Origin: Zygnema cylindricum | Taxonomy: Eukaryota; Streptophyta; Zygnematophyceae; Zygnematales; Zygnemataceae | Direction of reading: 5' to 3' | Assembly: GCA_037447655.1 (NCBI GenBank) | Contig: JBBHKE010001377.1 | Coordinates: 312,241-376,240 of the forward strand | DNA length: 64,000 nucleotides | In this document: one piece after another, positions 32,696-44,338 of the stretch | How positions within the stretch are numbered: position 1 is the first letter of the stretch | Layout of the letters: each line of letters starts with the position of its first letter | Program-made: the position numbers and the translations under genes | The notes under the pieces: generated by a model | The model's database searches: none | Seen by the model: the letters and a program-made list of their open reading frames with translations, nothing else | Told to the model about the DNA's origin: nothing

Positions 32696-32878
32696 GTCCG
32701 CAGTACGGACGGCCGTACCGCTGGCACAATGTAACGTTGCCGCCCGTCGCTGTGCAGACCGCCGTACGGATTGCGTAATGTAACATTGCCAAACGTCCGC
32801 AGTACAAACCGCGTACGGTTGGCACAATTTGACGTTGCCGTGCGTCCGCAGTACGAACCGTCGTACTGCTGGCACCAT
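32696..32878. repeat. 49-50-bp minisatellite (GTCCGCAGTACG...)
   Basis: Three and a half tandem units, each beginning GTCCGCAGTAC or a variant and containing GGCACAATGTAACGTTGCC or a variant. Starts are near 32696, 32746, 32795 and 32844. Units differ at many positions, so the array is old. Confidence 0.85.
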
Positions 32879-33078
32879 AGAAGTCCCATTCGTACGGATT
32901 TGGACTTTTTTCCAAAAACTACGTAGTATTCGCTAGTTTCGTAAATTTCGTAGATTTCGTACGTCTTAGATTGTACGAAAAATTGTACGGACATTAAAAA
33001 AAAAAAGACGCTGCTTCATTTGCGAGCGCGTATTTTTATTTGTCCCCCACTCCGTCTTCAGAAGGAAACCGCCGTTGG

Positions 33079-33356
33079 AGACGCCTTCAATTCCGGCGCT
33101 CGCCGCTAGTTTGCTGAACTTTTTAAAGACGCCGTAAATTCCGGCGCTCGCCGCTAGTTCGCTGAACTTTTTAGAGACGCCTTAAATTCCGGCGCTCGCC
33201 GTTAGTTCGCTGAACTTTTTAAAGACGCCGTAAATTCAGGCGCTCGCCGCTAGTTTGCTGAACTTTTTAAAGACGCCGTAAATTCCGGCGCTCGCCGCTA
33301 GTTCGCTGAACTTTTTAAAGACGCCGTAAATTCCGCCGCTCGCCGCTAGTTCGTTG
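33079..33356. repeat. 48-bp minisatellite with palindromic end
   Basis: Five full units and a sixth partial unit start at 33079, 33127, 33175, 33223, 33271 and 33319. The unit begins AGACGCCGTAAATTCCGG and includes CGCTCGCCGCTAGTT and GCTGAACTTTTTAA. The last unit folds against the following GCGAGCGGCGGAATTTAC (33361-33378). The block before the array (TTTGTCC-CCACTCCGTCTTCA near 33041) recurs after it at about 33440, followed by one more unit. Confidence 0.92.
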
Positions 33357-33378
33357 CACGCGAGCGGCGGAATTTACA

Positions 33379-34339
33379 GCATCTCCTACGGCGGCTTCCT
33401 TGAGTCGTTTTGCGTCATTTGCGCGCGCGTATGTTTATTTGTCCTCCACTCCGTCTTCAAAAGGAAGCTGCCGTTGGAGACGCAGTAAATTCCGCCGCTC
33501 GCTGCTAGTTTGTTGAACTTTTCATTTTTTTTATGTATTGAATATTTAAAAAATTTGAAATTTGAAAGTCAAAATAAGGTACGAATTTTAAAAATTCTGA
33601 AATCGTTTGATGCCAATCGTTAGTTTAATCCGCGCGTGATTGGAAGGCGGAGGTCCGTACATATGTAGTACAAAATTAATGTACAGAAAACCGTACAGCG
33701 GAAGTTTATGAATTTTTCAGAGCACAACGCCACTTCAAAATATCCCGATGTAAATATATCCCTATGTTGAGCTTCTCTATATGTCAAGGCGATACATCGA
33801 TGATAGAGTAACCAAAAATATCTACATATTGAATATCGGTATGGGGCCATCGATATACAACACTACTTTAGTGAACACCCACCCATGCAGAAACAATGTG
33901 GCAGTGTGAACGTGAAATTTTAATACAGGGTCTATGCAAAATAGTGTGAATGGAGCAACCTCTCCCACGCCTTTTCCCTTTGCCTTCCCGTTCCCCTCTC
34001 TCTCCTTCTGTACTGCAGAGAACAATCGATTTTCAACAGATCGCATGGGCGACGAAGTGTAAAAGTTGGAAAACGGCCAAGGTGTGAACAAACCAGTAAC
34101 TTGGTGTTAGTCGTACACTAACTCTACTACTGGAGCTACCTAGCCAAGGTGTACGCAAACACCTAATAACGCATTGATACGTCTCTGAGCAGCGCATTGG
34201 CAAACGAATTTGTAGCGTGATAAACACGCGTGGGGTCTAGAGTGGACAAGAAAAAAAATTGCAGATGAGCCTATCCAATGATACAAGGTGCACCTTGTGG
34301 CAAAAAAAATATTCGCAGAGAGAGGGTGTTGCGAATCCA
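33379..34339. other. Noncoding DNA with one hAT-like right end
   Basis: Near 33845-33867 CCATCGATATACAACACTA looks like a right end of the hAT family described at 20429. A matching left end was not found. A pyrimidine-rich stretch lies at 33958-34012. No gene recognised. Confidence 0.4.
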
Positions 34340-35510
34340 ATCGTTGGCAGATTCATGATTGGGAACTTCAACAACTCGACTTTATAACCGTCTTTTTACG
34401 CGACACTCTTGACGTAGACATTTACATCAACATGCTCCAAGATACATTGTGGCCGACAAATAATATTTGGTTTGTCGGTTACAAAAATATGTTCATGGTC
34501 TTTGGTAGACACCTCGTGTGTGGCACAAGACCCTTGTAGTTACTTTGTTGAAAGTTGGTTTTCAAGAGATTAGTGCACATCGTGGTAAATACATTAAAGG
34601 TAACGGGTGAGAATTATTAATCATTATTATTTTTCTTAATGATTTAATTCTTATTTGTTCTTTTCCTACAAAAACTGAAAATGTGAAAACCATGTTAGTG
34701 TCTCATTAACCTATGATAGAATTAGGTGACCTTAATTACTGTTTATATATTAGTACGATATGCAATAGGTTTGAACTCCTTTTACAAATAAGTTCGGAAC
34801 ACTATATTTTTTATCTTTAAGGCACATCCGGAATGTCCGATTGTCATTCAATTTTCAGACTCGTAGATCTAAACACCACACTTAGTAAAAAAACCTCGGA
34901 TGGAAATTCCCAAACATATAGAAAATCCATTTAACGTTCCATTGCTGGTCAATTTATGTATGTCATGTTAGAATCGCAACCGGATATTTGCATATCGGTA
35001 TGGAACTTATCGCGATTTTCACGCCATGCACCTCTCACTCATCTCAATGTCGCAAAAGAAGTCATTCGATACCTCTAAGACACCAAACATCTTTGCCTTA
35101 TGCAATGTTTTCCTCCTCTTTTCCCATCTTCCTCCTCCTCTGCTCTTTAATTTCTACCCCACTCTTCTCTCTTTCGTTTTTGCAAAGTCTATTAGGGCAA
35201 TTAAACGGATGAATGATGGTCCATTTCCGGTGTATGTTTTTCCCTTAGTGGCGTTTCCCTTGGTTTGTTTCATGGTCATTTCGATAACCACCCTCAAGGC
35301 ACCCTTGGTTTAATGAAAAATCATATTCATCACACCTACACTAAATATATCGACATTGAATATCACTTCACTTCTGAGAAAAGTTTTCATGGCACCATTT
35401 TGTTCTCAAATTGCACTACCACCTTCCACCGTGTTGATTTTCTTACCAAACCTCTCCCTCAAGCATTGTTTAAAAAACACCTTGTTTTCCTTAAGCCATC
35501 GTTGTTAATC
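34340..35510 (+). pseudogene. Very old Ty1/copia relic (RT and RNase H pieces)
   Basis: Near 34350 the frame HDWELQQLDFITVFLRD followed by LDVDIYINM corresponds to the copia RT block usually read as D-W-E-L[12 protein letters not shown]. Near 35030 LTHLNVAKEVIRYL matches the block before RNase H. Near 35335 TKYIDIEYHF and FLTKPLPQALFKKHL match the RNase H end. Stops interrupt all parts, and it belongs to another copia lineage than elements 1-4, which read THMDI/KHMDI and ADMMTKP here. No LTRs were recognised. Confidence 0.75.
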
Positions 35511-35726
35511 TGTGCTTCAATCGAGAGGTGGTATATGAAGTCAAAATTCCACGTTACTATTATAATACTATGTTAAGTTAGTTTCTCTTGCTTTGTTAGC
35601 CAAGTCTTAAAACAATAAGTTGTAAGAATAATACTTTTATAATCTAGTGCTTAATTTTTCTTTTTTTGAAAATACTTATGATTTGTTCTACCTAACTAAA
35701 TCCACCTACAACATGGAAACTACAGT

Positions 35727-36541
35727 TGTAGAAATTAATGGTTATATAGTATTTTTCTAGGTCTAAAATGAAAAGCAGAAAAGAAGCAGAGACAATCCCG
35801 CTAACTCCTCTCTTTAGCCCCCACACTTGTCGCAGTTATTGAAGGTTGAATATGGAGTTAGAGCCATGGTTGCCTGTGTTGTCCAAAGAGAGACAAGTAG
35901 TTACTTTTAGTAGGTTACTAAGAAGATACTTGACGGACCCAGGATTTGATCCTGGCACCTGTCGTCCGTCAAGTTGGCCGATAGCGGTCAGCTTTATCCT
36001 ATTAGTCTAAGACCAATGCTAAATGCTACAAGGTTTGATAGATATTTATATATTTAGAAGTGAACTAATTCATTTAATTGAAACTATATACAACATGCAT
36101 AGGTATAGAAATCCACGAACAAATCCAAAAATGACATGTGTCGACTTGTTGGTCATGTCGTACAATGGTCATACAGAAAGTACACCGGCACCTGTACTTT
36201 TATGTACAACACATTATTATCATGGTACCGTACTTCAGTAAATAGATTTTTAGAGAGAGATAGGACTTAGAAAAGTTTACTAGATAGGATCCTCTCCGAG
36301 AAAGATTCTGAACAAAAGGTCAACTTTGACCCTTCATAACTTACCGCTCAGAGGAGCAAATTCAGAGATTCTTTTTGCTATCGACTCAAGGTAGTCTTGC
36401 CTTCACAGGCGTGGAGGTGGTAAGAGTTTTGTCTGCCACGGTGGGCAGCTATTATTATTGAAACCCAAAGGGATCAGGGTTTTCCTAGAGGTTTTGTGTG
36501 AGCTACTTACTCTGAGGGCCAATGAAGGTCTCAAAGTTGCA
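35727..36541 (+). repeat. Solo LTR, family A
   Basis: It begins TGTAGAAATTAATGG and ends CAAAGTTGCA, as in the LTRs of element 1, with no internal region after it. Flanks ACAGT and ACTGT are an imperfect 5-bp duplication. At 815 bp it is about 200 bp shorter than the element 1 LTRs because of internal deletions. Solo LTRs arise by recombination between the two LTRs of one element. Confidence 0.85.
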
Positions 36542-36820
36542 ACTGTTTCCTCCTTTGAGTTTTCCTATAGAACTCTCGCCTCTCTACTTAATTTATTAAA
36601 TCCAAACTACAACAAATTCACAAAACCTCTCCTTTGTCTCTTGTTGTCCCTTTCAGTTCTTTCTACTTTCGTTGTTTTTTTCTTTCATTTTACTTTTGTC
36701 TTATCTGCTTTTTGGTATGTATTGCCTCTCTGATCTACCTGTCTCTTTTAATCTCTCTATCCTCTCCCTCCCCCTTTTGATTTCTGTTTCTCTGTGACTC
36801 TTTTACTCTTTTTTAAGTGA
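36542..36820. other. Pyrimidine-leaning noncoding DNA
   Basis: T- and CT-rich, with no gene or element end recognised. Confidence 0.4.
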
Positions 36821-37175
36821 GGTGGAGGGAGAGGGTGAAAGCGAACGCAAAAGAAAAAGGAGAAGTCGAGAGGGGGGGTAGGTAAATTTCTCTCTTCCTC
36901 TCCTTCTTCTATCTTTTCCTTTTGCGGCTAAATTTAGAGGGTGTTAAGGATGTTGAGAGGGAGGGGGAGAGAGAGGAAGAAGGAGAGGGAGAGGGAGAGG
37001 GATCGAAAGACAAAGAGGGAGAGTGGGAAAAAAGAAGGTGAGGGAGAGGAGGAGAGAGAGGAAAAGGGAGAGGAGGAAAGAGAGGATAGAGAGGGTGAGG
37101 AGAAAGGGAGGAGTATAGAGAAAGACACTTTGGATAAGTCTTTGGACAATATTCCTCGCAATTGTTTAAAATAAA
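36821..37175 (+). repeat. Purine-rich segment resembling the end of the 2-4 kb exon
   Basis: GGAGAGGGAGAG-type purine sequence that ends with a frame reading EKDTLDKSLDNIPRN, comparable with the end of the exon at 2275-4027 (DSKLDKILDKM). Both are preceded by AGAGAGGATAG. It could be a decayed paralogous fragment, but low complexity makes chance or composition a real alternative. Confidence 0.4.
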
Positions 37176-37794
37176 CATTTGAGACTAAAGGTCCAAGAAG
37201 TTCTCCCCCACTTTCCTATTTTTTTTATCGTCAACGTGTATCGGTTACCCGTTCAACGAGTGTAAGCTGCGACCCTTCTTCGACAAAGCACGGTATCCAA
37301 CGACAAGCCGGTCCTCGCAAATCTTCCACCAAGGTGATGAAGTCCACATCCACGATCTAGGATGGTGTGGACTTTAGTTTGTTAGGGCTGTGGGTAGTCA
37401 TGTACTATTGGTTTTAACGTTGTTTGTAGTCATATTTTGTAGATTTGTTTTATTTTGGTGGGTTACTACTCTAGTTAGCGTTGACTTTTTCGATTATTCT
37501 CTTTGCCTTAGACTTTTATTGTGATTTTTTTCTCTTTTTTTTTCCCCTTTGGTACCATGATTCTTTTTTTTTGCCGCACTTCTTGAAATAAAATTGACCA
37601 CATATTCACATTTTCGTGGGCCTAATTTTCAATGATTGTTGAGCCGAACTGTATAATTCCAATGAAAAGACACGCCGTGACGAACTGACGTTGCCTTAAC
37701 ATCTTCTATCTTCAAGAGTTCACACACTAGTAGAAGTATGCAATAGCAGGTTTTTGTATGGAAACACTTAGTTTCTGTACTGTCGTGGTAACTA
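37176..37794. other. Noncoding DNA
   Basis: No gene, array or element end recognised. Confidence 0.4.
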
Positions 37795-37993
37795 CACCGC
37801 GAATCGTTATTAGCGTTGAGAAATTATTAGTGTAAAGAAAAAATTAGCGTCATTCATTGTAATTTAGTGCCAAGAGACGTGGCAGATTATGGTCCACGTC
37901 CTTAAATAGTGTAGTTTATTCTATTTAAGGTATTAATGTCAAAATTTTGGGGTGTCGATATAGAGTTCATAACGCTAATAACGATTCACGGTG
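37795..37993. mobile_element. MITE D (about 200-bp family)
   Basis: The ends CACCGCGAATCGTTATTAG and CTAATAACGATTCACGGTG are near-perfect inverted repeats, flanked by TA on both sides. It shares its interior (TTTAGTGCCAAGAGACGTGG) with MITE F in reverse orientation. It does not encode protein. TA flanks fit Tc1/mariner-like target choice. Confidence 0.88.
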
Positions 37994-37995
37994 TA

Positions 37996-38504
37996 CACCA
38001 CCAATCGTAATTAGAGTTATGTACGCTAATTCCGTCACCCCAAATTTTGACTTTATCACCATAAATATAGTACATTATTCTAAATTATTGTATACATTAT
38101 TTAAGGTACATTTTGAATGAGAGTTAATAACTCTAATACAGTGTCGTCTTAAATAGTGTGGCGTACGGTCGGTATTTGACTGTGCAAAATTGTACTTTAT
38201 TAAGTAAAAAAACACAAATTATGATTTAGTACATATTGTTATTATGTAACTGTGTTTTAACAAACCTCTTACAGCAAACGTCATAATGACGCGAAACTGT
38301 ATGTTTTGACACATTTTGTATTTGTACCTAATTTTTAGTAGACATATTCAGCACCCAAATTTACACCCAATTTAGAGATATTGATAAATTAGAGTAATTT
38401 TTTTTTTTTGAAAAGAGGTGATTATCCAAAATAGAGTTAATAACTACATTTTTTTTTTGATTTTTTCTCTAATTATTTCTTTAATCTAATTACAATTCCC
38501 GATG
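37996..38504. mobile_element. MITE E, about 500-bp family, copy 2
   Basis: Begins CACCACCAATCGTAATTAG and ends TAATTACAATTCCCGATG. It matches 7226-7727 over its whole length (for example AAATAGTGTGG, ACTTTATTAAGTAAAAA and GTTTTAACAAACC). Only the dinucleotide TA separates it from MITE D. Confidence 0.85.
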
Positions 38505-38513
38505 TACAGTATA

Positions 38514-38710
38514 CTGTGAATCGTTATTAGCCTTATGTACGCAATACTGGCACCCCAAAAATTTGACATTGATACCTTAAATATAATAAATTATACTATG
38601 TAAAGACATAGACCATAATGTGCCACGTCTCCTGGCACTAAATTAGAATGAATGAAACTAATATTTTCTTTACACTAAAAATTTCTATATGCTAAAAAGG
38701 ATTCAAGGTG
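38514..38710. mobile_element. MITE F (about 200-bp family, reverse of D)
   Basis: Starts CTGTGAATCGTTATTAG and ends GGATTCAAGGTG. The interior GCCACGTCTCCTGGCACTAAATT is the reverse complement of MITE D's interior with a few changes. It follows MITE E after about nine bases. Confidence 0.75.
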
Positions 38711-39026
38711 TATAGTAACGGTGTAAGGCCGGCATTCCCACGGTCGTTCATGCAAATGTCGTTTTTCGCGACTTCACAAGTACGACATGTCTTGTACTTT
38801 GTACGTTTCTCTTATTTGACGTGTACTTATACGGCCGCCCAAGGAACCTTCTGACCGTGGCCGTTTTCGGCAAGAAAGGTACAGTACACAAAGTACGCAC
38901 AGAAAAGTGCAAAAAGAAAGTCAAATTACTCGATCACAAAGGACCGATGTGAGAAAAGAAAACCGTCCCCCGTTAATAAATATTAAAATTTTGAATCCAT
39001 GAGATAAATTGTCCAAGAAAATGCCC
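38711..39026. other. Noncoding DNA
   Basis: No gene recognised between MITE F and the MITE remnant that hosts copia element 2. Confidence 0.4.
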
Positions 39027-39038
39027 TACAGTACATCG

Positions 39039-40055
39039 TGAATGGTTGTAGGTGGAGAACCAACAGTAGTAGTGGAAGTAGACATGAAAAACAATAGAAA
39101 CTATCAAAGTACCTACTCAACAGCCAACTTAGAACTAATACAAAATATGACTCACAAACCCAATATGCTTCAAATTTGCCACAGTGATACAAAATACAGT
39201 AAACTGACATTTTGCAAAATTGCAGCCCAAATAACATAGTAAACCATAAGATATGGTGTCTGGAAGTTTCCCAAAAAATGCCCTTAGAAAATCATATTCC
39301 CAAACCTGGATACTACAAAATTGGCTAAGTCCTAAGTTATATACTCACACTGTCTATCTACCGATCTACACTAATTTGGGTAACCATTACTACGGTTATT
39401 ATCCTGACTAACGACAAAGCATTCTACCTGTACGTAATTGTACCTCAAAACCCTAATTATTATTTTTTAAAAACCTGATTAATGGAACACTATTTTTTAT
39501 CACACTAAACTACAAACTAATGTTATTCAAATATTTACAAACATTAAACCGTACACAAAACGTTCTAACTGTACACAAAACGTTCCAAATGCTTAGTCAG
39601 CAGTAACCGCTAAAGTCCAGCTGAATGTGGTCGTGTAGTACGAAGCACCTGAGTGCTTCGTCACTTGTGGTCCCACGGGAATCACGCTTGTGGTCCCTCG
39701 TGAATCACGCTTGTGATCCAAGGTGAATCGCGTCCGTTGGAATAGATTCGATCGACGATGGTACCGTCGAACTGTACCATATGTTTCCGGAATACTCGGG
39801 ACAGATCGCGTTCGTACGATCATGTGAATCGCATCGTCAACTTTTTGACACGTATGGCTGACTGTCGGCGCTACTCCGAAAAACGTGCATACGTTCTTTC
39901 GCCGACACGTGTCCCTGCAAAAGTACAATACACTCTACTGTACCTTTTGCTACTGTAACACTAATTAAGGTAAGTATTACAGTAGACTACTAGGAAAAAT
40001 ATCCTAAGTTATTTATACCTCTATTGACTAAAATGAAGATTTATAAATTACAACA
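39039..40055 (-). repeat. 3' LTR of copia element 2
   Basis: Right edge ...TAAATTACAACA against the polypurine tract (plus strand CTCCCCTAAATCTTT, 40056-40070). It matches 44339-45365 throughout apart from a 10-12 bp deletion near its left edge. Both LTRs include the first gag codons (reverse complement of GTAGTGGAAGTAGACAT). Confidence 0.9.
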
Positions 40056-40769
40056 CTCCCCTAAATCTTTAGACTCGGTTACTCGTTTAGTCTAATAGCA
40101 TCTCTGCAAAAGTGTAACTTGGGAGCAAGAAGGGCTTTTGTTAGCATGTCAGCCACCATCTTCTCATCTGGTAAATAATACAATTTAACGACTTTTGCAA
40201 GTACTCTTTCTCTAACAAAGTGAAGTCTAACATCCATGTGTTTGCTCTTAAAGTGATGGTTGGGGTTAGAGGCAATTGCTATGGCAACTTGGTGGTCACA
40301 CCAAATAGCTTGAGGGCCAGTTTGCATATACCCAAGTTCCTCTAAAATGAACTTGACCCATAAGAGCTCCTTGACGGCGGAAGCTGCTGCCATATATTCT
40401 GACTCCATTGTGGATTGAGCTGTAACCTTTTGTAATTTGCTACTCCAGCAACAAGTTCCATCTCCAATCTTCAAAACGAAGCCGGTCGTAGATTTTCGGC
40501 TTGGCATATCCTCATAGCTAGCATCGCTCCACGTCTGGATTTTCACCTCTCCTCCTCGGAGAACAAGCTTGAGATTTCGAGTACCTGCAAGATATCTCAA
40601 CACTCTTTTCGTTGCTTCCGAGTCTTCCCTTTTAGGATTCTGAAGACTTCTACTTAAGACTCCCACAGCTGCTGCAATGTCGGGTCTCGTACTATTCAAA
40701 AAATATATAAGACTTCCAACTACCTGTCTATATGGCTTTGAAGCCATAAACTCTTCCTCCCCTATCTCT

Positions 40770-40921
40770 AGACTCTCACCAACAATTATGCTTGAATCTG
40801 TATCAGTTCTTTCCAATTTCTGCCTGAATTATATGGGAGTTAGATAGACTCTCACCAACAATTATGCTTGAATCTGTATCAGTTCCTTCCAATTTCTGCC
40901 TGAATTATATGGGAGTTAGAG
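40770..40921 (-). repeat. 76-bp tandem duplication in copia element 2 pol
   Basis: GACTCTCACCAACAATTATG occurs at 40771 and again 76 bases later, with the sequence between them repeated almost exactly to 40921. Since 76 is not a multiple of three, it breaks the frame between RT and RNase H. The near-identity of the copies shows that it is recent. Confidence 0.92.
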
Positions 40922-43900
40922 ATCCTTTCACATCTTTAATTTCAAATCTTTTTAGCATGATACCTATTACTTCTTTCTGAGTCAACATAATCAGCCACTT
41001 GTTTCTGTCTCTTTCTACCTATATTCCTAAGATATATTTGGCCTCACCGAGGTCCTTCATCTCGAACCAAGACCTTAAAGACGCTTTAATGCGGTTTATT
41101 TCATCCATTGACTTACATATTAATAATAGATCATCCACATATACAGCAATGTTAATTATCCCATCCTCTCTTTATAGAACATATACTGAATGATCTGAGC
41201 TAATTCTCTTAAAACCTAGCCCAGTCAAAAACTCATCTAACTTGAGGTTCCACTTACACGAGGCTCGATTTAGCCCATACAAAGATTTCATCAATTTACA
41301 CACTAATTCTTCCTTTCCCTTTTAAACATACATTTCAGGTTGTTTCATATAAACTGTTTCTTCTAACTCTCCATGCAAAAAAGCAGTTTTAACATCCATC
41401 TGATGTATTTCCATATTCTCTAAAGCCGCTAGACTTAGCAAAATTCTGACAGTGGGAAATCTAACAACTGGGGAGAAGGTTTCCTCAAAGTCAATACCTT
41501 CTTTTTAATTATATCCCTTAGCTACTAGTCTGGCCTTATACCTTTCGATGGTGTTGTCCGGGTTCAGCTTCACCTTGAATACCCATTTGCTGCTGATGGC
41601 TTTCCTGCCTAGAGGAAGTTCCACCAGCTCCCATGTCTGTGCCTCCATAATGGACTTCATTTCATCGTTTGCCGCCTCGATCCACTGATTTCTCTCAGTT
41701 GATGAGAAGTCCTCGTGGATCGTTAGAGGCTCCTCTGTAGCCGCAAAAAAAACAAAGTGAGAGCTTGCTTGCAGACGGCTGCTAGATCTTTTTCCCCTCG
41801 GAAATTTTGAGGCAGAGATTGTCGGCAACCTCTGGTTTCGCTGTTTAGTCTGAACCGTAACTTCATCTGGTACAAAATTTGTAGTAGTTCCTTCCACCTG
41901 AGGTGTAGCTTGTGGGGAAGCATCCTGTACAAGCACCAGAGGAACTGAAAGAAGAGGTGTCCCACTTGCTGGTGGAAAGTAGACTCGCTGCGTATGGTGA
42001 AAAATAACATATTCTTGCTTTCTTTTGCCGGTTGATTTGGTACTTTAAACAGGTCAACCAAATCATGTTCATCTTTAATCTGGATATTTCTAGAAACAAT
42101 CACTTTCTGTTTCTTAAGTACAAAAACTTTATATCCTTTCGCATTATCATCATACCCCAGGAAAATCCCAGGTAAGCCTTTAGGCTCCATTTTCCATCTA
42201 TCATGTGAAGTATCTAAAATAAAACACTTGCTACCAAAGATCTTAAAGTGACTAACATCAGGTTTTTCCCCTGTCCAAAGCTCATAAGGTGTAGTGCTAA
42301 CAAACCTAGAAACAATTCTATTTTAAATATAAACAGCATAGTTAAGTGCTTCAGCCCAGAATTTCAAATCTAGCCCTTTATCTACAAGCATGGACCGAGC
42401 ACTCTCTGACACTGTCCTATTTAATCTCTCAGAAACACCATTTTGTTCCAGTGTATATGGAACTGTAAGATTGTTACTGATACCTTCCGAATGACAAATT
42501 CTTCGAATTCCTTCGATGTGTATTCTCCTCGTTGTCCGATCTTAGCGCCAATATTGGAACTCCATGAATCTTTTCTGCCCACGCTTTGTAGTGTTTGAAG
42601 TGAGTAAACATTTCACCTTTATGTTGCATGAAGTAAACCTTTGTGTACCTCAAGTAGTCATCTGTAAATGTGACCAAATAGTGGATCCCTCCAATCCCTC
42701 CAGCCGAAGCCACTTGTGAAGGACCGAGAACATCAGAATGGATGAGCTGCGGAACGTTTTCCGATCTATGGTCTATTTCTTGTGGAAATGGCAATTTGTG
42801 GATCTTGCCAAGTGAACAACCATCACATGTTTTTATATGATGAGATGTGAGAGAAACTTCATCAACATTTCCCGAAATTCACCATTTTCTTTAGACTATC
42901 ATAATTCATGTGCCCTAATCTTTTATGCCACAACTCATTGTCATATTCGACACTAGAGTAGAGAACATCATTTTCCTTATAATTAGCCATGTCCATCCGA
43001 TACATTTTTCTCGCATCTCTAGTTCATGTAACTGCGACTTTCCCTTTCTTGCTAACAACTTGTCTCCCTCCTTTCAAAACAACTTCAAAACCTTTCCGCC
43101 GTCCATTTCACTTTTGTATTCCGTATTATTCGTACGCTTCTTCGCGTCACTCAATTTTGTAATTTACGTCACTTTAAATTCATTCGTACAATTACCCCCC
43201 AATCCATAAATCCTTTCGAACCGCCACAGTATATCACGTAGATGTATACGCACGAAACGTCGCGTGCGCACCAAATTTCATGTAAGCACGAAACTAAATC
43301 TTCAAAAAACAACAGTAGATACTCTTTGGAGATGTTTGCTGCAGATTCGTAAAAGCCGCTTTGTTCCAACACATGTGGGCAGCCACTCCCGTTTCCATGA
43401 TCGATCCTGCATCCTTTGGACCCTCCATGGCAGCCGCCATAGCAAATAAATCCGCCTCCTCTTGCTCATTGAAGCTGAGAGACTCATGTGCATCAGCTGC
43501 AGAAGCTGAAAAAAGAGCATGAAGGATTTCTAGAAAAACCTCAGTTATACTGGCTCTGTTGCCAACCTGGCCTGTATAAACAAGCCTCATTAGCCTTCTT
43601 CAATGCCTTCTTCAATTTAGGACAGTGCCTGTATCCATGACCCTTCTCAAAACAATAGAAACAAGTAGTAGTAGATGGCCTATTTTGTCTCTTACTAAAC
43701 TGATTCTGATTTTGGTTAAACTGATTCCTATTCTGATTAAACTGATTTCGTTTGTCAAAGTCTGTTGCAAATAATTCAACCTTTTGTTCTCACTCAAGGA
43801 GTTTAGTATTTGTTTCTTCCTCCAATATAAGATTATACGCTAACTGAAATGACAAGCTAGGTTTGTCATGACTCTTTAATTCAACAGACATACCCTTCAT

Positions 43901-44327
43901 GCTACTAGGGAGACCTCTAATAAGCAAAACAACTCAGGAAATGACCCCCCAGCACAAGAGTGAGCTTCAATGAGCGGGTGAAAATTGTCAGAATACTCAA
44001 CCATAGTTCCCCCCGTGTATTTGTATCCCCAAACCTTTCCAGCCACCAAGAGCTCCTTTTGAACATTCGCTTTCTCAAAAACGGATTTGAAGGATGTCCA
44101 AATCTCCCTCGCCTTCTTCATTTTCAGTCGAGATATGACCAAATTTTCTGAAATACAAAGAATTAGATTGTTCCTTGCCATTGAATTCTTCTTTGCCCAA
44201 GTTGGATATGTTTCATCAAGGGAGCCATCCAAGACCCCCAATAAGTCAGCAGTTTCAAACGACAATTCAACCATCGCCGCCCATTACGCATACTTTTGGC
44301 CATTGAAGATAGGAATTCTTGACGAAA

Positions 44328-44338
44328 GGCCCATAACC
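44328..44338 (-). other. Primer-binding site of copia element 2 (half tRNA-Met type)
   Basis: On the minus strand GGTTATGGGCC follows the LTR end CAACA directly. It matches the first 11 bases of the site in element 1 and then diverges. The bases are also gag codons. Confidence 0.65.

Noticed and set aside
33079-33378. CRISPR array
   Set aside because: The 48-bp units are directly adjacent with no spacers, and the genome is clearly plant nuclear.
35026-35313. Independent gene at 35026-35313
   Set aside because: The readable blocks match copia RNase H, the frame shifts within it, and the CT-rich middle is noncoding.
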